Notes: a model not told the origin generated them from the letters alone. A DNA stretch of 64,000 bases from Gottfriedia acidiceleris (GCF_004138285.1 NZ_SCFN01000003.1:62001-126000), one strand, 5' to 3'. Numbered from the stretch's first letter, positions 37,065 to 46,202 are shown. Numbers and translations are program-made.

Positions 37065-37682
37065 TTATTCTACTTCAAGAGCAAATTTTAAAAATTGTAC
37101 GAACAAAATCGATTGTTCTTTCATCATTATTTCTTCCGCTGAGAGTATTGCATAGTCTAATGCAAGTCCATCAATAAATGAAACAATCATTCTTGCTAAA
37201 ATTTCACTATCATATTGTTCACTAAATTCTTTGTTTTTTTGACCTTCTTTTATGACATCAGAAAAGATTTTTATACCAAAAAAATATCGTTCTTTCCCAT
37301 ACTTTTTTCTTCTGTTATCATTTCTACCAGTTATGAAAAACTCTAAAGTAATTGGTGCCAAAGGATCCATTCGATCATTTGGCACTCTTTTTTCACCGAA
37401 CATCCTTAATAAAAGTAATTCCCAATATGAATCAACATTTTGATTCAATAATTCACTTGTTTCTTCAGACACTCTCAATAGTGATTCAGATAAAAGTGAT
37501 TCAAACACTTCTTCTTTATTAGCAAAATATTGATATAGCCCACCTCTACTTACATTTGATGCGTCCATCACATGCTTCATAGTCGTTCTTTCATAACCAT
37601 TTTCGATAAACACTTGTTTTGCTGCTTCTAAAATTTTAGTTCGACGTTGCTGTTGGTGCTCCTTGCTGACTTTCGGAGACAT
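37065..37682 (-). CDS. TetR-family regulator of the adjacent MFS pump
   Basis: The 205-residue protein has a typical TetR N-terminus: KILEAAKQVFIENGYERTTM, then a helix-turn-helix DASNVSRGGLYQYFANKEEVF. The ligand-binding C-terminal half is divergent. The gene overlaps the upstream MFS gene by 47 bases and shares its mRNA, so the regulator probably represses its own operon through the paired palindromes at 38922-38974. Ligand unknown. Confidence 0.9.
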   Translation of the reverse strand: MSPKVSKEHQQQRRTKILEAAKQVFIENGYERTTMKHVMDASNVSRGGLYQYFANKEEVFESLLSESLLRVSEETSELLNQNVDSYWELLLLRMFGEKRVPNDRMDPLAPITLEFFITGRNDNRRKKYGKERYFFGIKIFSDVIKEGQKNKEFSEQYDSEILARMIVSFIDGLALDYAILSAEEIMMKEQSILFVQFLKFALEVE

Positions 37683-38904
37683 CTTTCTTCCCCCGCTCTA
37701 CTCTATTTTTCGTTAAGAATCCAATTAGTGAGACAAATACTAAAAGTGATGCAGAGATAATAAATGTTGGAATGACACCTATTACTGTTGATAGCCATCC
37801 ACCTAATAAAGGTCCGATAATTGTTGCTGTTGTGGTAACACTTCCTATTACACCAAATACTCTACCAGTTAACTCAACTGGGGTATCGACTTGAACAGAT
37901 GCCTGGAATGGAACAAATACTAAGCCAGCTGCAAATCCTGCAAACAAACCTAATAATGGTGCCCAAACAATTGAAAAATCGAGATTAATATGTGTGAATA
38001 AAGCCATCATACCAAAACCAAGTCCGATTCCACAAACTCCAATTAACATTAAATTATAGGCACGATAATTTGTTTTTTTCGCTAAAATTAAACTAGAAAA
38101 AAACATTCCTACTCCAGATCCAGTTACTAAATAGCCAAATAAACCTGGTGACGCATGTTTAAGTTCCCTTATCAAAACTATAATTTGCGAATCAGATAAC
38201 TGCAAGATTAAGAGACTAAAACCTAAAAATAGCATACCGACTAAAATTTGAGTTTTTGATTTAATAAATGTAACGCCTTCCATAAATTCAGTTTTATAGG
38301 AGGATTTAGCTTTATCTTTCACTTTTTCTTCTTTAATCTGCTCAACTACCTTTGGAAGCAAGAAAATTAAGATCGCAGAGATAATAAATGATACTGAATT
38401 AATATAAAATACTGGCGTTGTTCCAGCTGCCGAAACTAGAATTCCACTTAAAATCGGTCCAAAAATTTTTGTAGCTGAGTCAATCATAGTTGTAATTGAC
38501 ATAGCGCTCTTGATTTCATCATTCGGAACTAGTTCTTTTAACTTACCATTTTTCGCAGGATTAAAAACAGCAGAAAACAGTCCAATCGTAAACAAACAAA
38601 TATAGACCATCCACAAAGTATTTGCTAATGCAAGTATTACAAATAAACCAGCACGGACAATGTCAGATAATACCATCAATTGCTTTCTACTAAAACGATC
38701 TGCAATCGTTCCTGCAACAGGTCCTAATAAAGCCATCGGAACAGCGAGACATAAAATAATAAATGACACTTCAATTGGCGAAGCATTCCATTTTAACCCT
38801 ACCAGCGTAATGATCGCGACAATACTTAACCAATCACCAATATTTGAAATCGCTTGAGCAACCATTAATGTTATAAAACCTTTATTATTCCTTAGACCCT
38901 TCAT
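37636..38904 (-). CDS. MFS efflux transporter
   Basis: The protein of about 422 residues has twelve predicted transmembrane helices. It carries the MFS motif AGTIADRFSRKQLM after the second helix and a repeated GRVFGVIGSV near the tenth. It resembles the MFS_3/enterobactin-exporter and macrolide-efflux (MefA-like) group. The ATG at 38904 follows AAGGGGG by 9 bases and is preferred to the upstream ATG, which lies in the operator. It is the first gene of a two-gene operon with TetR. Drug or metabolite export is likely. Confidence 0.88.
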   Translation of the reverse strand: MKGLRNNKGFITLMVAQAISNIGDWLSIVAIITLVGLKWNASPIEVSFIILCLAVPMALLGPVAGTIADRFSRKQLMVLSDIVRAGLFVILALANTLWMVYICLFTIGLFSAVFNPAKNGKLKELVPNDEIKSAMSITTMIDSATKIFGPILSGILVSAAGTTPVFYINSVSFIISAILIFLLPKVVEQIKEEKVKDKAKSSYKTEFMEGVTFIKSKTQILVGMLFLGFSLLILQLSDSQIIVLIRELKHASPGLFGYLVTGSGVGMFFSSLILAKKTNYRAYNLMLIGVCGIGLGFGMMALFTHINLDFSIVWAPLLGLFAGFAAGLVFVPFQASVQVDTPVELTGRVFGVIGSVTTTATIIGPLLGGWLSTVIGVIPTFIISASLLVFVSLIGFLTKNRVERGKKDVSESQQGAPTATSN

Positions 38905-38921
38905 CTTGCTTAGCCCCCTTG

Positions 38922-38978
38922 AAACCGACACTCATGTCGTTTTTATTTTATTATAACGACATGAGTGTCGGTTTTCAA
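38922..38978 (-). promoter_or_regulatory. MFS/tetR promoter with two identical operators
   Basis: A perfect 19-base inverted repeat, AAACCGACACTCATGTCGT (38922-38940) and its complement (38956-38974), flanks the -10 TATAAT (38950-38955). The -35 TTGAAA (38973-38978) is 17 bases away. Each arm is itself a near-palindrome, CGACA-CTCA-TGTCG, so a TetR dimer could bind each arm, one in the promoter spacer and one at the transcription start. Confidence 0.85.
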
Positions 38979-38999
38979 TTACTTTTTCTGAAAATTGGC

Positions 39000-39300
39000 T
39001 ATATTCCTCGTTTAACTTTATTCAAAAATGGAATTAAAAGTATTAAAACTTTTTGAATGTATTACTTTGACTTAATTAATTGGATTGAAATTGAAAAGGC
39101 AAGAGGAATGCATATTATACTAGTTAATTATTGGACAAGATTAAATAAAAAGAAAAAAGATATAAGCCTTTTTCGAGCTTCTATCTTTTCAGAGTTATAA
39201 TGATGGAAATATCATACTCATAAAAGGTTCATGAGTAACTATCCTAGTGGAATTTTGTATTTAACTTACTCATAACTAGTACATGAATAAGTAAACTCAA
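39000..39300. other. Intergenic stretch with a minus-strand terminator
   Basis: No gene seen. An imperfect hairpin, AAAAGATAGAAGC and GCTTATATCTTTT with a following T run on the minus strand (about 39153-39190), probably ends transcription of the AAA ATPase gene. Confidence 0.55.
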
Positions 39301-40575
39301 TTATTCAAAAGAAAATCCAACAGTTTGATTCTTTTCCCAATTTTGCTTTTTTTGCTTACGTAAAATGGATCTCATTTCATCGCATAGTCGATTGATATTT
39401 ACTTTTTGTTCACAGTCCCACTCAATTATGATTGAAATATATAACTCATTTAATTGAGCATAAGAGAAGTCATTCGTTGAATCGATAAGTAGCTGTAATT
39501 CTTCATAGTTTAAAATTCGATTTAATTTTTTCTTTTGTAAATAGTCAGAACGCATTTCTTTTGTTGGTTGTTTAATTTCATATGCACGATCAAATCTACC
39601 AGAGCGATTCATTAAAGCTGGATCGATTTTTTCAGGATAATTAGTCGTTCCAATTAAAAATAAACCTTCTTTAGAAGTTGCACCATCGATTGTGTTTAGG
39701 AAAACTGAGCGAACCGAAGGAGGCATACTGTCAATATCCTCGATAACTAGTACCATTGGCGTTAATTTTAACACTGAACTAAAGACTTCTTTAATTGTGT
39801 AACTTGATGTATATTCAGTAATTTGCCAATATGCAACCGGTGCGTTAATACTACTTGCAATTGATTTTACTAATGTTGTTTTTCCATTTCCAGGATTTCC
39901 ATATAATAAAAATCCTCGTTTATATGGGATGTCATATGTTTTAAAGAAATCTCGACCATCATTAAAGAAATGATCAATTGATCGATAAATTTCTCGTTTT
40001 AATGATTCTTCTAAAAATACATCTTCTCTTCTAACCATTTTTGTTATATTTTCAATTGATGTTTCGACACCATCATCTGTATCTGTATAGACTGTTACAT
40101 AATTTTTAATATAATCTCGTTTTCTTTTTAGTACGTATTGAAAAAAAGATGAAAGACATGAATCATTTTTAGCAAAAATCAGGTCTCTATTGTATTGATT
40201 ATCCGCTTCAAATATCATCGCTTTCGATAAAGCTACTCCGTAATTCGGATAATAATATAATCCATTTTCAACCCTTGGCTTAATGATGAGTTCCAACTTT
40301 TTATCAGTGTGATTCGAAGAAATAGTTTTTGTCTCAAGCTCATTATAAATATGGCTAATTAATTGAACTTCACTCGATTCCTCTTTAAGATCTTCTTCAA
40401 GAATTTCCCAGATTTCATTTGTTGTATCCTCATCTGAATACATTTGGAAATCTACACCAAATGTATCAAATAGCTGACTTTGAATAGTTGAAATGATCTT
40501 TCCGTAATCGTAGTAATAAGGTAAGTTATCTCGTTCCATATCCTTCGAATCAAATAAAACATTTATTTTTGTCAT
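39301..40575 (-). CDS. Bcs1-like AAA ATPase
   Basis: The 424-residue protein has a divergent N-terminal domain of about 190 residues and one AAA module: Walker A GNPGNGKTTLVKSIA, Walker B LVIEDIDSMP, sensor 1 IGTTNYPEKIDPAL and arginine finger MNRSGRFDR. Bcs1-like bacterial ATPases with different N-terminal domains are known, but their substrates are mostly unknown. No membrane segment or partner gene was found. It may act as a protein unfoldase or disaggregase. Confidence 0.85.
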   Translation of the reverse strand: MTKINVLFDSKDMERDNLPYYYDYGKIISTIQSQLFDTFGVDFQMYSDEDTTNEIWEILEEDLKEESSEVQLISHIYNELETKTISSNHTDKKLELIIKPRVENGLYYYPNYGVALSKAMIFEADNQYNRDLIFAKNDSCLSSFFQYVLKRKRDYIKNYVTVYTDTDDGVETSIENITKMVRREDVFLEESLKREIYRSIDHFFNDGRDFFKTYDIPYKRGFLLYGNPGNGKTTLVKSIASSINAPVAYWQITEYTSSYTIKEVFSSVLKLTPMVLVIEDIDSMPPSVRSVFLNTIDGATSKEGLFLIGTTNYPEKIDPALMNRSGRFDRAYEIKQPTKEMRSDYLQKKKLNRILNYEELQLLIDSTNDFSYAQLNELYISIIIEWDCEQKVNINRLCDEMRSILRKQKKQNWEKNQTVGFSFE

Positions 40576-40697
40576 GCAATTCTCCTTTGTTTTCCAATCT
40601 TTCTTATAATTCTAAATCCTTAGTTTCTATAAGTCTAGTGTTGAAAGGATTAGACATTCATTATTTTTTATTCATATTGATCCTAATACATGAAAAA

Positions 40698-40740
40698 CAA
40701 AAAACCCCACTAGGATCAATAATTTCCTTTGTGGAGTTTA
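40698..40740 (-). terminator. Terminator of the vanW-like gene
   Basis: ACTCCAC and GTGGGGT with one mismatch form a stem around a long loop, followed by TTTTTTG on the minus strand. Confidence 0.6.
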
Positions 40741-40758
40741 CTAAGTATGTATTCAACT

Positions 40759-41736
40759 TTAATCCCCTACCGACTTATTCGGTGGTATTATTTTTCCTTT
40801 TCTAGAAGGATTAGAATGTTGTTTGTCATCTTCTGTATTTATTTCTTCTGGTAAACGAGTTGGAGCTATAGGGACATTTCTTACTTCATAATTGATTACA
40901 TCAGAAGAATGAAGTGTAACAATCATACTTCCACCATATTGTTTTGCTCGAATTAGAATTGGCTGATTATATTTATTTTGAAAACGGAAGTCTGGTCCAT
41001 ACCAACTAACAGTAGCATCACGTCCTGCTGGTACATATGGTACTCGTCTACTATGGGTATATCTTTCAATAATTTTTAGACCAGCGCGATCTACTGCATT
41101 AAACAGAGTAGAGGACACTTGACATATTCCTCCTCCTACTCCTTCAGACAATTCTCCCCTTACAATGACTGGTGCACGTTTATATCCCTTCGCTCCACTT
41201 CTCTCTCCTACTACCTTATTGAAAGAAAAAACTTCATTTGGGAAAACTACGTAATTATCAATTGCTTTTGCTGCGAGTGAAATATTATGTACCCGACTTT
41301 TATTATTCGAATTAAAGTAGGTTACATATTGTCCAATTTGTTGAATCCTAATATGAGCTAATAATTCACTATCAACTTTTGGATAAATATCTAACTCTGG
41401 TACTTCAATTTTAGATGGTCCTTTACCATAAAAATATGTAGTAAATTTATCCTTAAACTCTTTTTTATAAAGCCTGTATCCTACTTGGCCTGGTACAATC
41501 CTACCTTGTTCATTGATTGTCGCATTTATAGGGTTACGGTAAATTTGTTGATCAAGCTTTTCAATAAATTGATTAAACTTTTTATCGTTTATCATTGGTG
41601 TACCTGGAAGCGACGTTGTAAAATCTTCACGATTAACTACGGCAATCGGAAGGCCCTGTTGAATAACAGTTAAGCTATCAGGTTGTTCAACTGATTGCGT
41701 CAATAATAAAAAACTAGCTAATAATTTTTGTAACAT
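40759..41736 (-). CDS. VanW-family protein
   Basis: The protein of about 325 residues has a hydrophobic start (LLASFLLLTQ), a variable N-terminal region and the conserved VanW domain: VVFPNEVFSFNKVVGERS, GGGICQVSSTLFNAVDRAGL, RRVPYVPAGRDATVSWYGPD. VanW proteins are found in vancomycin-resistance clusters and widely in bacilli as exported proteins of unknown function. The ATG at 41736 follows GGGAGG by 9 bases. The frame runs 41 codons further upstream but would cross a terminator at 41850-41873, so that extension is rejected. Confidence 0.88.
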   Translation of the reverse strand: MLQKLLASFLLLTQSVEQPDSLTVIQQGLPIAVVNREDFTTSLPGTPMINDKKFNQFIEKLDQQIYRNPINATINEQGRIVPGQVGYRLYKKEFKDKFTTYFYGKGPSKIEVPELDIYPKVDSELLAHIRIQQIGQYVTYFNSNNKSRVHNISLAAKAIDNYVVFPNEVFSFNKVVGERSGAKGYKRAPVIVRGELSEGVGGGICQVSSTLFNAVDRAGLKIIERYTHSRRVPYVPAGRDATVSWYGPDFRFQNKYNQPILIRAKQYGGSMIVTLHSSDVINYEVRNVPIAPTRLPEEINTEDDKQHSNPSRKGKIIPPNKSVGD

Positions 41737-41849
41737 AGTTGGATTCCTCCCAACATTAGTATGAACAAAATTCAATACTTTCATGTTTTTTCCTAATAAA
41801 TCATTCACTATGCTCTTACTTTTCTGATACTTTTTATCAACATAAAAAT

Positions 41850-41873
41850 AGAGAAGCACTTTTAGCCTTCTCT
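41850..41873 (-). terminator. Terminator after the APH-family gene
   Basis: AGAGAAG and CTTCTCT form a stem followed by ATTTTTATG on the minus strand, between the APH gene and the vanW-like gene. Confidence 0.65.
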
Positions 41874-41986
41874 AATCTACTTTCAGGATATATTTAATTG
41901 TTTTGAATGATTTTAAAGTCTTTTTTTATTACTTTTTTGTATTAATTTTTGTTGTTTTCAATTTCTTTATTCTTGATTAGTAATCT

Positions 41987-42070
41987 TATTTGCAGCTTAC
42001 ACAATTTTATTTGCAGTTTCATAAATTCAATTGCAGTTTCAGCATTTTTATTTGCACTCTCGCTAAAGTA
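41987..42070. repeat. Four tandem copies of a 21-base non-coding repeat
   Basis: Units start at about 41987, 42008, 42029 and 42049, each with the core ATTTGCA(G/C) followed by C/T-rich and then A/T-rich sequence (for example TTATTTGCAGTTTCATAAATT). The period is two helical turns. The array lies between a terminator and the APH-family stop codon, with no gene of its own in the 390-base gap. Confidence 0.7.
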
Positions 42071-42126
42071 CTAAGATACAAAAATATAAGCCACAAGTTA
42101 AGCAACTCGTAAATTTTTCATACATT

Positions 42127-43005
42127 TTAAGATTTGAACTCGTTAATAATTAGATTAATCGTATTAAATGATTCTTCCCTTATTGTTGTAGTATTCTCTT
42201 TATTCGCATTAAATGTAATTAAAGCCTTCCATAACGCCCAGCCTCTTGCTCTATGCCAAGTATTTTCATCAAAGTTTAAAACGTTTTTAAAAACTTTTCT
42301 ACTATTGGTATCGAAAAATGTCCATGCCATTGCAGCATCACATGATGGATCACCTACTCCAAGTATTCCAAAATCAATGACTGCACATAGCTTGCCATTT
42401 TTAACAAGTAAGTTTCCAGGCGCAATGTCACCATGCACCCATACTGGTTCATACTCCCATTTGGAACTTAGAGCTGTTTCCCAAATTTCTGTTAGTAAAT
42501 CCTTGTTAAAAATCTCTTTCGTTTGGTCTATTGAATCTCTAGTTTCTTGGTCGTAAACAGCTAAGTTTCCACCTCTAAAGAAATTATGCTTTCCTGCAAC
42601 CGGCCCTCCATGAGCATCAATTGACTGGAACTCCTTTAAAAATCCCCCTAAATCTTTTGCAAATTGACTTAAATCACTTATATTTTCTTTACTTAAAGAT
42701 TCCCCATCAATCCATTCATTAATCGTCCATGGCCAAGGATAGTATCTACTAGAACTTCCTTTTGCTAACGGTTTTGAAATTGGTAAACTTAGTTTATTCG
42801 CTAAAATGGGTAACCATTTATGCTCTTTTTCAACTTGAGGTACGTAGCATTCTGCGCTTGGTAATCTTACACTCATATTATCCCCTAAATGGAACGTCCT
42901 GTTATCGTTGCCACTTAATTCTACAGGCTTTATTTCTAAGTGAGACCAAATTGGAAATTGTTCATTAATTAATTGTTTTACTAATTCAACATTTATTTTA
43001 TCCAT
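42127..43005 (-). CDS. APH-family phosphotransferase
   Basis: The 292-residue protein has the aminoglycoside/choline kinase fold with catalytic loop WVHGDIAPGNLLV and metal motif VIDFGILGVGDPSCD. The motif YPWPWTINEWIDG and the GNDNRTF start are typical of a common Bacillus group annotated as aminoglycoside phosphotransferases without proven resistance activity. The true substrate may be a small metabolite. It is the downstream gene of a minus-strand group with the VOC and PatB genes. Confidence 0.85.
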   Translation of the reverse strand: MDKINVELVKQLINEQFPIWSHLEIKPVELSGNDNRTFHLGDNMSVRLPSAECYVPQVEKEHKWLPILANKLSLPISKPLAKGSSSRYYPWPWTINEWIDGESLSKENISDLSQFAKDLGGFLKEFQSIDAHGGPVAGKHNFFRGGNLAVYDQETRDSIDQTKEIFNKDLLTEIWETALSSKWEYEPVWVHGDIAPGNLLVKNGKLCAVIDFGILGVGDPSCDAAMAWTFFDTNSRKVFKNVLNFDENTWHRARGWALWKALITFNANKENTTTIREESFNTINLIINEFKS

Positions 43006-43050
43006 CTAATCTCCCCATTTTTGCAATCAAACTAATAAATTATTTGTATT

Positions 43051-43500
43051 TTACTTTTGGGTTATCAATATAAATGTAACGCCGAACTTGTCTGTAACTG
43101 TTCCAAATGCGGGACTAAATGGTACTGCTTCTAACGGTGCAATGACATGTCCATCTTGTTGTAATGAATTAAAGATGCGCTTTGTTTTTTCTATGCTATC
43201 AATCGAAAGATTAATCGTGACTTCTACGTTTTTATTTTCATAATTAGGTGTATTTCGTTGAAAATCTTTGTCCATAATCGGATTCGATTGAATCGGCGCA
43301 TCGAATAACATAAGGTCACTTTCACCGATTTTTAAAATTGCATTTGCAACACTATTTTTTAATGCTTCTGGACAAGGAATTGGCATTTCTCCGTATGTTT
43401 GAATATTAAGAACCTCTGCTTCAAGTTCTCTTTCATAAAAATGAACTGCTTCTTTAGCATTCCCACTCATAACAATACATGGTGTAATTTTTAACGTCAT
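43051..43500 (-). CDS. VOC-family protein (PhnB-like)
   Basis: The protein of about 149 residues has the PhnB-type glyoxalase/bleomycin-resistance fold: ITPCIVMSGNAKEAVHFYE at the start, GESDLMLFDAP in the middle and PFSPAFGTVTDKFGVTFIL at the end. Function of these proteins is usually unknown. The start at 43500 follows AAGGGAG by 9 bases. An ATG three codons upstream is too close to that site. Confidence 0.85.
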   Translation of the reverse strand: MTLKITPCIVMSGNAKEAVHFYERELEAEVLNIQTYGEMPIPCPEALKNSVANAILKIGESDLMLFDAPIQSNPIMDKDFQRNTPNYENKNVEVTINLSIDSIEKTKRIFNSLQQDGHVIAPLEAVPFSPAFGTVTDKFGVTFILITQK

Positions 43501-43518
43501 AAATGCCATCTCCCTTAT

Positions 43519-44697
43519 CTATTTCTTATTAGCTTTTACAGCTTTCTCTAATCGTGTCATGGCTTCTTCTAATGTTTTACGTGTGCATGCGTAATTCAAT
43601 CTCATAAAACCATCTCCATCTATTCCAAAACCGCGACCTTCATTTAAACCTAATTTAGCATCATTAATCATAAATTCGTTCAATTGGTCACCTCTTAGGC
43701 CTAAACCTCTAAAATCAAGCCATCCTAAGTACGTCGCTTCTGTAACTCTCATTTTTACCCCTGGAATATTTGTTTTTAAGTAATTATGTATAAACTCCGC
43801 GTTTCCTTTTAAATAAATCAATAATTCATCGAGCCATTTTTCACCTTCGTTATAAGCTGCTATAACTGCCTCAATTCCAAAAATATTTAAGTTTTCTAAA
43901 CTTGAACGTGCAATTGCATGAGAAAACTCTGTAAATAAATCTTGATTTGGAATAACAGCAAGTGACGAAAATAAGCCTGCGATATTAAATGTTTTGCTTG
44001 GCGACATAAATGTAATACTCATATTTTCTGCATCTTCACTTAAAGAATAAAAAGGTTTGTGACTACCTTTCTTGTAGACTAGATCAGCATGAATTTCATC
44101 TGCAATTACAACAATTTTATTCTTTTTACATATTTCAATCAAACCTGATAATTCTTCTTTCGTCCAGACTCTTCCAACAGGATTTGCAGGGCTACAAAGA
44201 ATAATCATTTTAGTTTTAGAAGTAATTTTATTTTCTAGATCCTCTAAATCCATATAATAATAACCATCTTCTTCAATTAAAGAATTTTCAACGATGTTTC
44301 TTCCATTATTTTTAATTGTACTGAAAAATGGAAAGTAAACTGGTGGCTGAATGATGATTTCATCACCTCGTTTTGTGAAAGCATCAATAGCTAAATTTAA
44401 TGCTGGAACCACACCAGGTACATTTGTTAACCATTCTCTTTTAATCGATGTGTTATAACGTTTACTTGCCCAATTCATTGCTGATTCAAAAAATTCTTCT
44501 GGTATATGTCCATAACCATAAATAGGATGTTGAGCTCGTTTTGTTATAGCCTCTACAATCCCGGGTGCACAAGCAAAATCCATATCGGCAACCCATAAAG
44601 GTAGAACATCCGTACATCCAAATACTCGATCAACTGAGTCCCACTTTGTACTATTTGTATTTTTTCTATTATGTTCTTCATTAAAGTTAAAGTTCAT
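43519..44697 (-). CDS. patB: PatB/MalY-type aminotransferase or cystathionine beta-lyase
   Basis: The 392-residue PLP enzyme shows LPLWVADMDF near the N-terminus, CSPANPVGRVWT, the DEIHADLVY motif, and the PLP lysine in MSPSKTFNIAGLFSS. B. subtilis PatB and E. coli MalY have C-S lyase activity on cystathionine or cysteine. It fits the sulfur amino acid theme of the window but is not linked to the mtn genes. It is first in a minus-strand group followed 18 bases later by the VOC gene. Confidence 0.88.
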   Translation of the reverse strand: MNFNFNEEHNRKNTNSTKWDSVDRVFGCTDVLPLWVADMDFACAPGIVEAITKRAQHPIYGYGHIPEEFFESAMNWASKRYNTSIKREWLTNVPGVVPALNLAIDAFTKRGDEIIIQPPVYFPFFSTIKNNGRNIVENSLIEEDGYYYMDLEDLENKITSKTKMIILCSPANPVGRVWTKEELSGLIEICKKNKIVVIADEIHADLVYKKGSHKPFYSLSEDAENMSITFMSPSKTFNIAGLFSSLAVIPNQDLFTEFSHAIARSSLENLNIFGIEAVIAAYNEGEKWLDELLIYLKGNAEFIHNYLKTNIPGVKMRVTEATYLGWLDFRGLGLRGDQLNEFMINDAKLGLNEGRGFGIDGDGFMRLNYACTRKTLEEAMTRLEKAVKANKK

Positions 44698-44908
44698 ATT
44701 TAATCCCCCACCATTTTTCGATCATTTATGATTAAGATTTTACTATTTATATTCCGGTATATACTTAATCAATAGTATTTTCGTAAACATAATTAATATC
44801 CAAATTATACTATTCCGCTAGAAAATTCAATTAAAAATAAGACTTTTAGTGTACGAAGCAACTAAAATCATTAATATTCAACTGGAAAAAAATGAATAAT
44901 ACAAGTGC

Positions 44909-44956
44909 TTGATTTTAATAAATTTTTATTTTATAGTTAACCACATGGTTAACTAT
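44909..44956 (+). promoter_or_regulatory. arsR-type promoter and operator, leaderless start
   Basis: TTGATT (44909-44914) and TATAGT (44932-44937) are 17 bases apart, placing the transcription start at about 44944-44945, the position of the ATG. A palindrome ATAGTTAACC (44933-44942) / GGTTAACTAT (44947-44956) covers the -10 element and the start codon, a likely site for the ArsR-family protein encoded here. Confidence 0.75.
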
Positions 44957-45304
44957 TATGATGACAATCTTGATCAAGTATTTTCAGTTTTATCAGATCC
45001 AACACGGAGAGCAATCATCCAAGAGCTATCTAAAGGAGAGAATACAGTTAAAAAATTAGCTGAACCATTTGATATGTCTTTGCCTGCTTTTTCAAAGCAT
45101 ATGAAGGTTTTAGAAAATGCTGGTTTGGTTTCTTTCAAGAAAGTTGGGAGATTTAAGTATTATTATCTTCATCCAAGTGCAATTTCATCTGCATCTAATT
45201 GGCTAAATGAATTAAAGTCCTTATGGGAGCATCAGTTATCAAGTTTGGAGCAATTTTTATTATCAGAAGAATATGGAGGTAACGAAGATGATCACAATGA
45301 ATAA
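44945..45304 (+). CDS. ArsR-family regulator
   Basis: The 119-residue protein has the ArsR winged helix: VFSVLSDPTRRAIIQELSKG, then DMSLPAFSKHMKVLENAGLV and FKKVGRFKYYYLHP. It lacks the cysteine motif of metal sensors, so it belongs to the group found next to SRPBCC (AHSA1-like) genes. No ribosome binding site precedes the ATG, and the promoter predicts that the mRNA begins at the ATG. It overlaps the first SRPBCC gene by 17 bases and heads a four-gene operon. Confidence 0.88.
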   Translation: MVNYYDDNLDQVFSVLSDPTRRAIIQELSKGENTVKKLAEPFDMSLPAFSKHMKVLENAGLVSFKKVGRFKYYYLHPSAISSASNWLNELKSLWEHQLSSLEQFLLSEEYGGNEDDHNE

Positions 45305-45737
45305 TTCACAAAACTTCACTTTAAAACTTAATCATGTTTATCCTGTAATGAAAGAAAAAGTATTTGCAGCATGGACTAAACCAGAGTTATTAGAAAAATG
45401 GTGGGGTCCACAAGGCTATACAACGAAAATAGTAGAAATGAATGTTGAAGTACAGGGTAATTATAAATTCATTATGAAATCTCCAAATGGAATTGAACAT
45501 ATTGTATATGGAAAATATTTAGAAATTTTATCAAATGAAAAATTAGTTTTCACATGGCAATGGGAACAACAAGCTGATTTTCCTGTTACAAATGTAACTG
45601 TCGATTTTCTTGAGAAAGATGGAAAAACTGAAGTAATCGTAACTCATACAAATCTTCCTAATGAAGAGGAAGCAAAAAATCATACACATGGTTGGACAAG
45701 TTTCTTAGAGGAGAAACTTACGAGTTTTTTTAAATAA
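45288..45737 (+). CDS. SRPBCC (AHSA1-like) protein 1
   Basis: The protein of about 149 residues has the AHSA1 pattern KVFAAWTKPELLEKWWGPQGY, then GKYLEILSNEKLVFTWQWE and a C-terminal HTHGWTSFLEEKLTSFF helix. This helix-grip fold binds small hydrophobic ligands. The start at 45288 follows GGAGGT by 7 bases. It is co-transcribed with the ArsR gene and two further SRPBCC genes. Confidence 0.86.
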   Translation: MITMNNSQNFTLKLNHVYPVMKEKVFAAWTKPELLEKWWGPQGYTTKIVEMNVEVQGNYKFIMKSPNGIEHIVYGKYLEILSNEKLVFTWQWEQQADFPVTNVTVDFLEKDGKTEVIVTHTNLPNEEEAKNHTHGWTSFLEEKLTSFFK

Positions 45738-45765
45738 TAAACAAAAATGAAAAGAGGAATATAAA

Positions 45766-46194
45766 ATGGTAAATATGCCACATCAAATTACAATTAATGA
45801 AACTCCAGAGAAAGTATTTGAAGCAATTACAACAACTGAAGGTATCAAATCTTGGTGGTCTACGGATGCAAAGGCTGAGCCACAATTAGGAAGTATTACC
45901 GAAGTCGCTTTTTATAACCGCCAAGCTGTTTTCAAATTACAAGTTGACCAATTAGAACCTGGGAAATTATTAGAGTGGAGTGCAAAACATGATATGCCAG
46001 CTTGGAAAGGTACAAAAATACGCTTTGAATTAAATGCAAACGAAAATGGTGCAACTGTATTAAATTTCAATCACTCTGGATTTGAATCAATGGAAGGCCC
46101 TTATGCAATGATCAATACAACATGGGGTACTTTAATGTATATTTTAAAACAATTTGTTGAAGGTAAAAATCCTGAGGTTTGGCATCAAGGTTAA
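45766..46194 (+). CDS. SRPBCC (AHSA1-like) protein 2
   Basis: The 142-residue protein has PEKVFEAITTTEGIKSWWST near the N-terminus and MINTTWGTLMYILKQFVEGK at the C-terminus, a typical AHSA1-like helix-grip protein. AGAGGA lies 8 bases before the ATG. It differs clearly in sequence from its two neighbours, so the three are not recent copies. Ligand unknown. Confidence 0.86.
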   Translation: MVNMPHQITINETPEKVFEAITTTEGIKSWWSTDAKAEPQLGSITEVAFYNRQAVFKLQVDQLEPGKLLEWSAKHDMPAWKGTKIRFELNANENGATVLNFNHSGFESMEGPYAMINTTWGTLMYILKQFVEGKNPEVWHQG

Positions 46195-46202
46195 TATAGA
46201 GA

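Noticed and set aside
41737-41859. N-terminal extension of the VanW protein
   Set aside because: It would cross a terminator hairpin, and a much better ribosome binding site stands before the ATG at 41736.
41987-42070. CRISPR array
   Set aside because: The period of 21 bases leaves no room for spacers, the units are adjoining and imperfect, and no cas gene is in the window.
42127-43005. Aminoglycoside resistance gene
   Set aside because: The protein has the fold, but this chromosomal group has no proven resistance role, so only the family is named.
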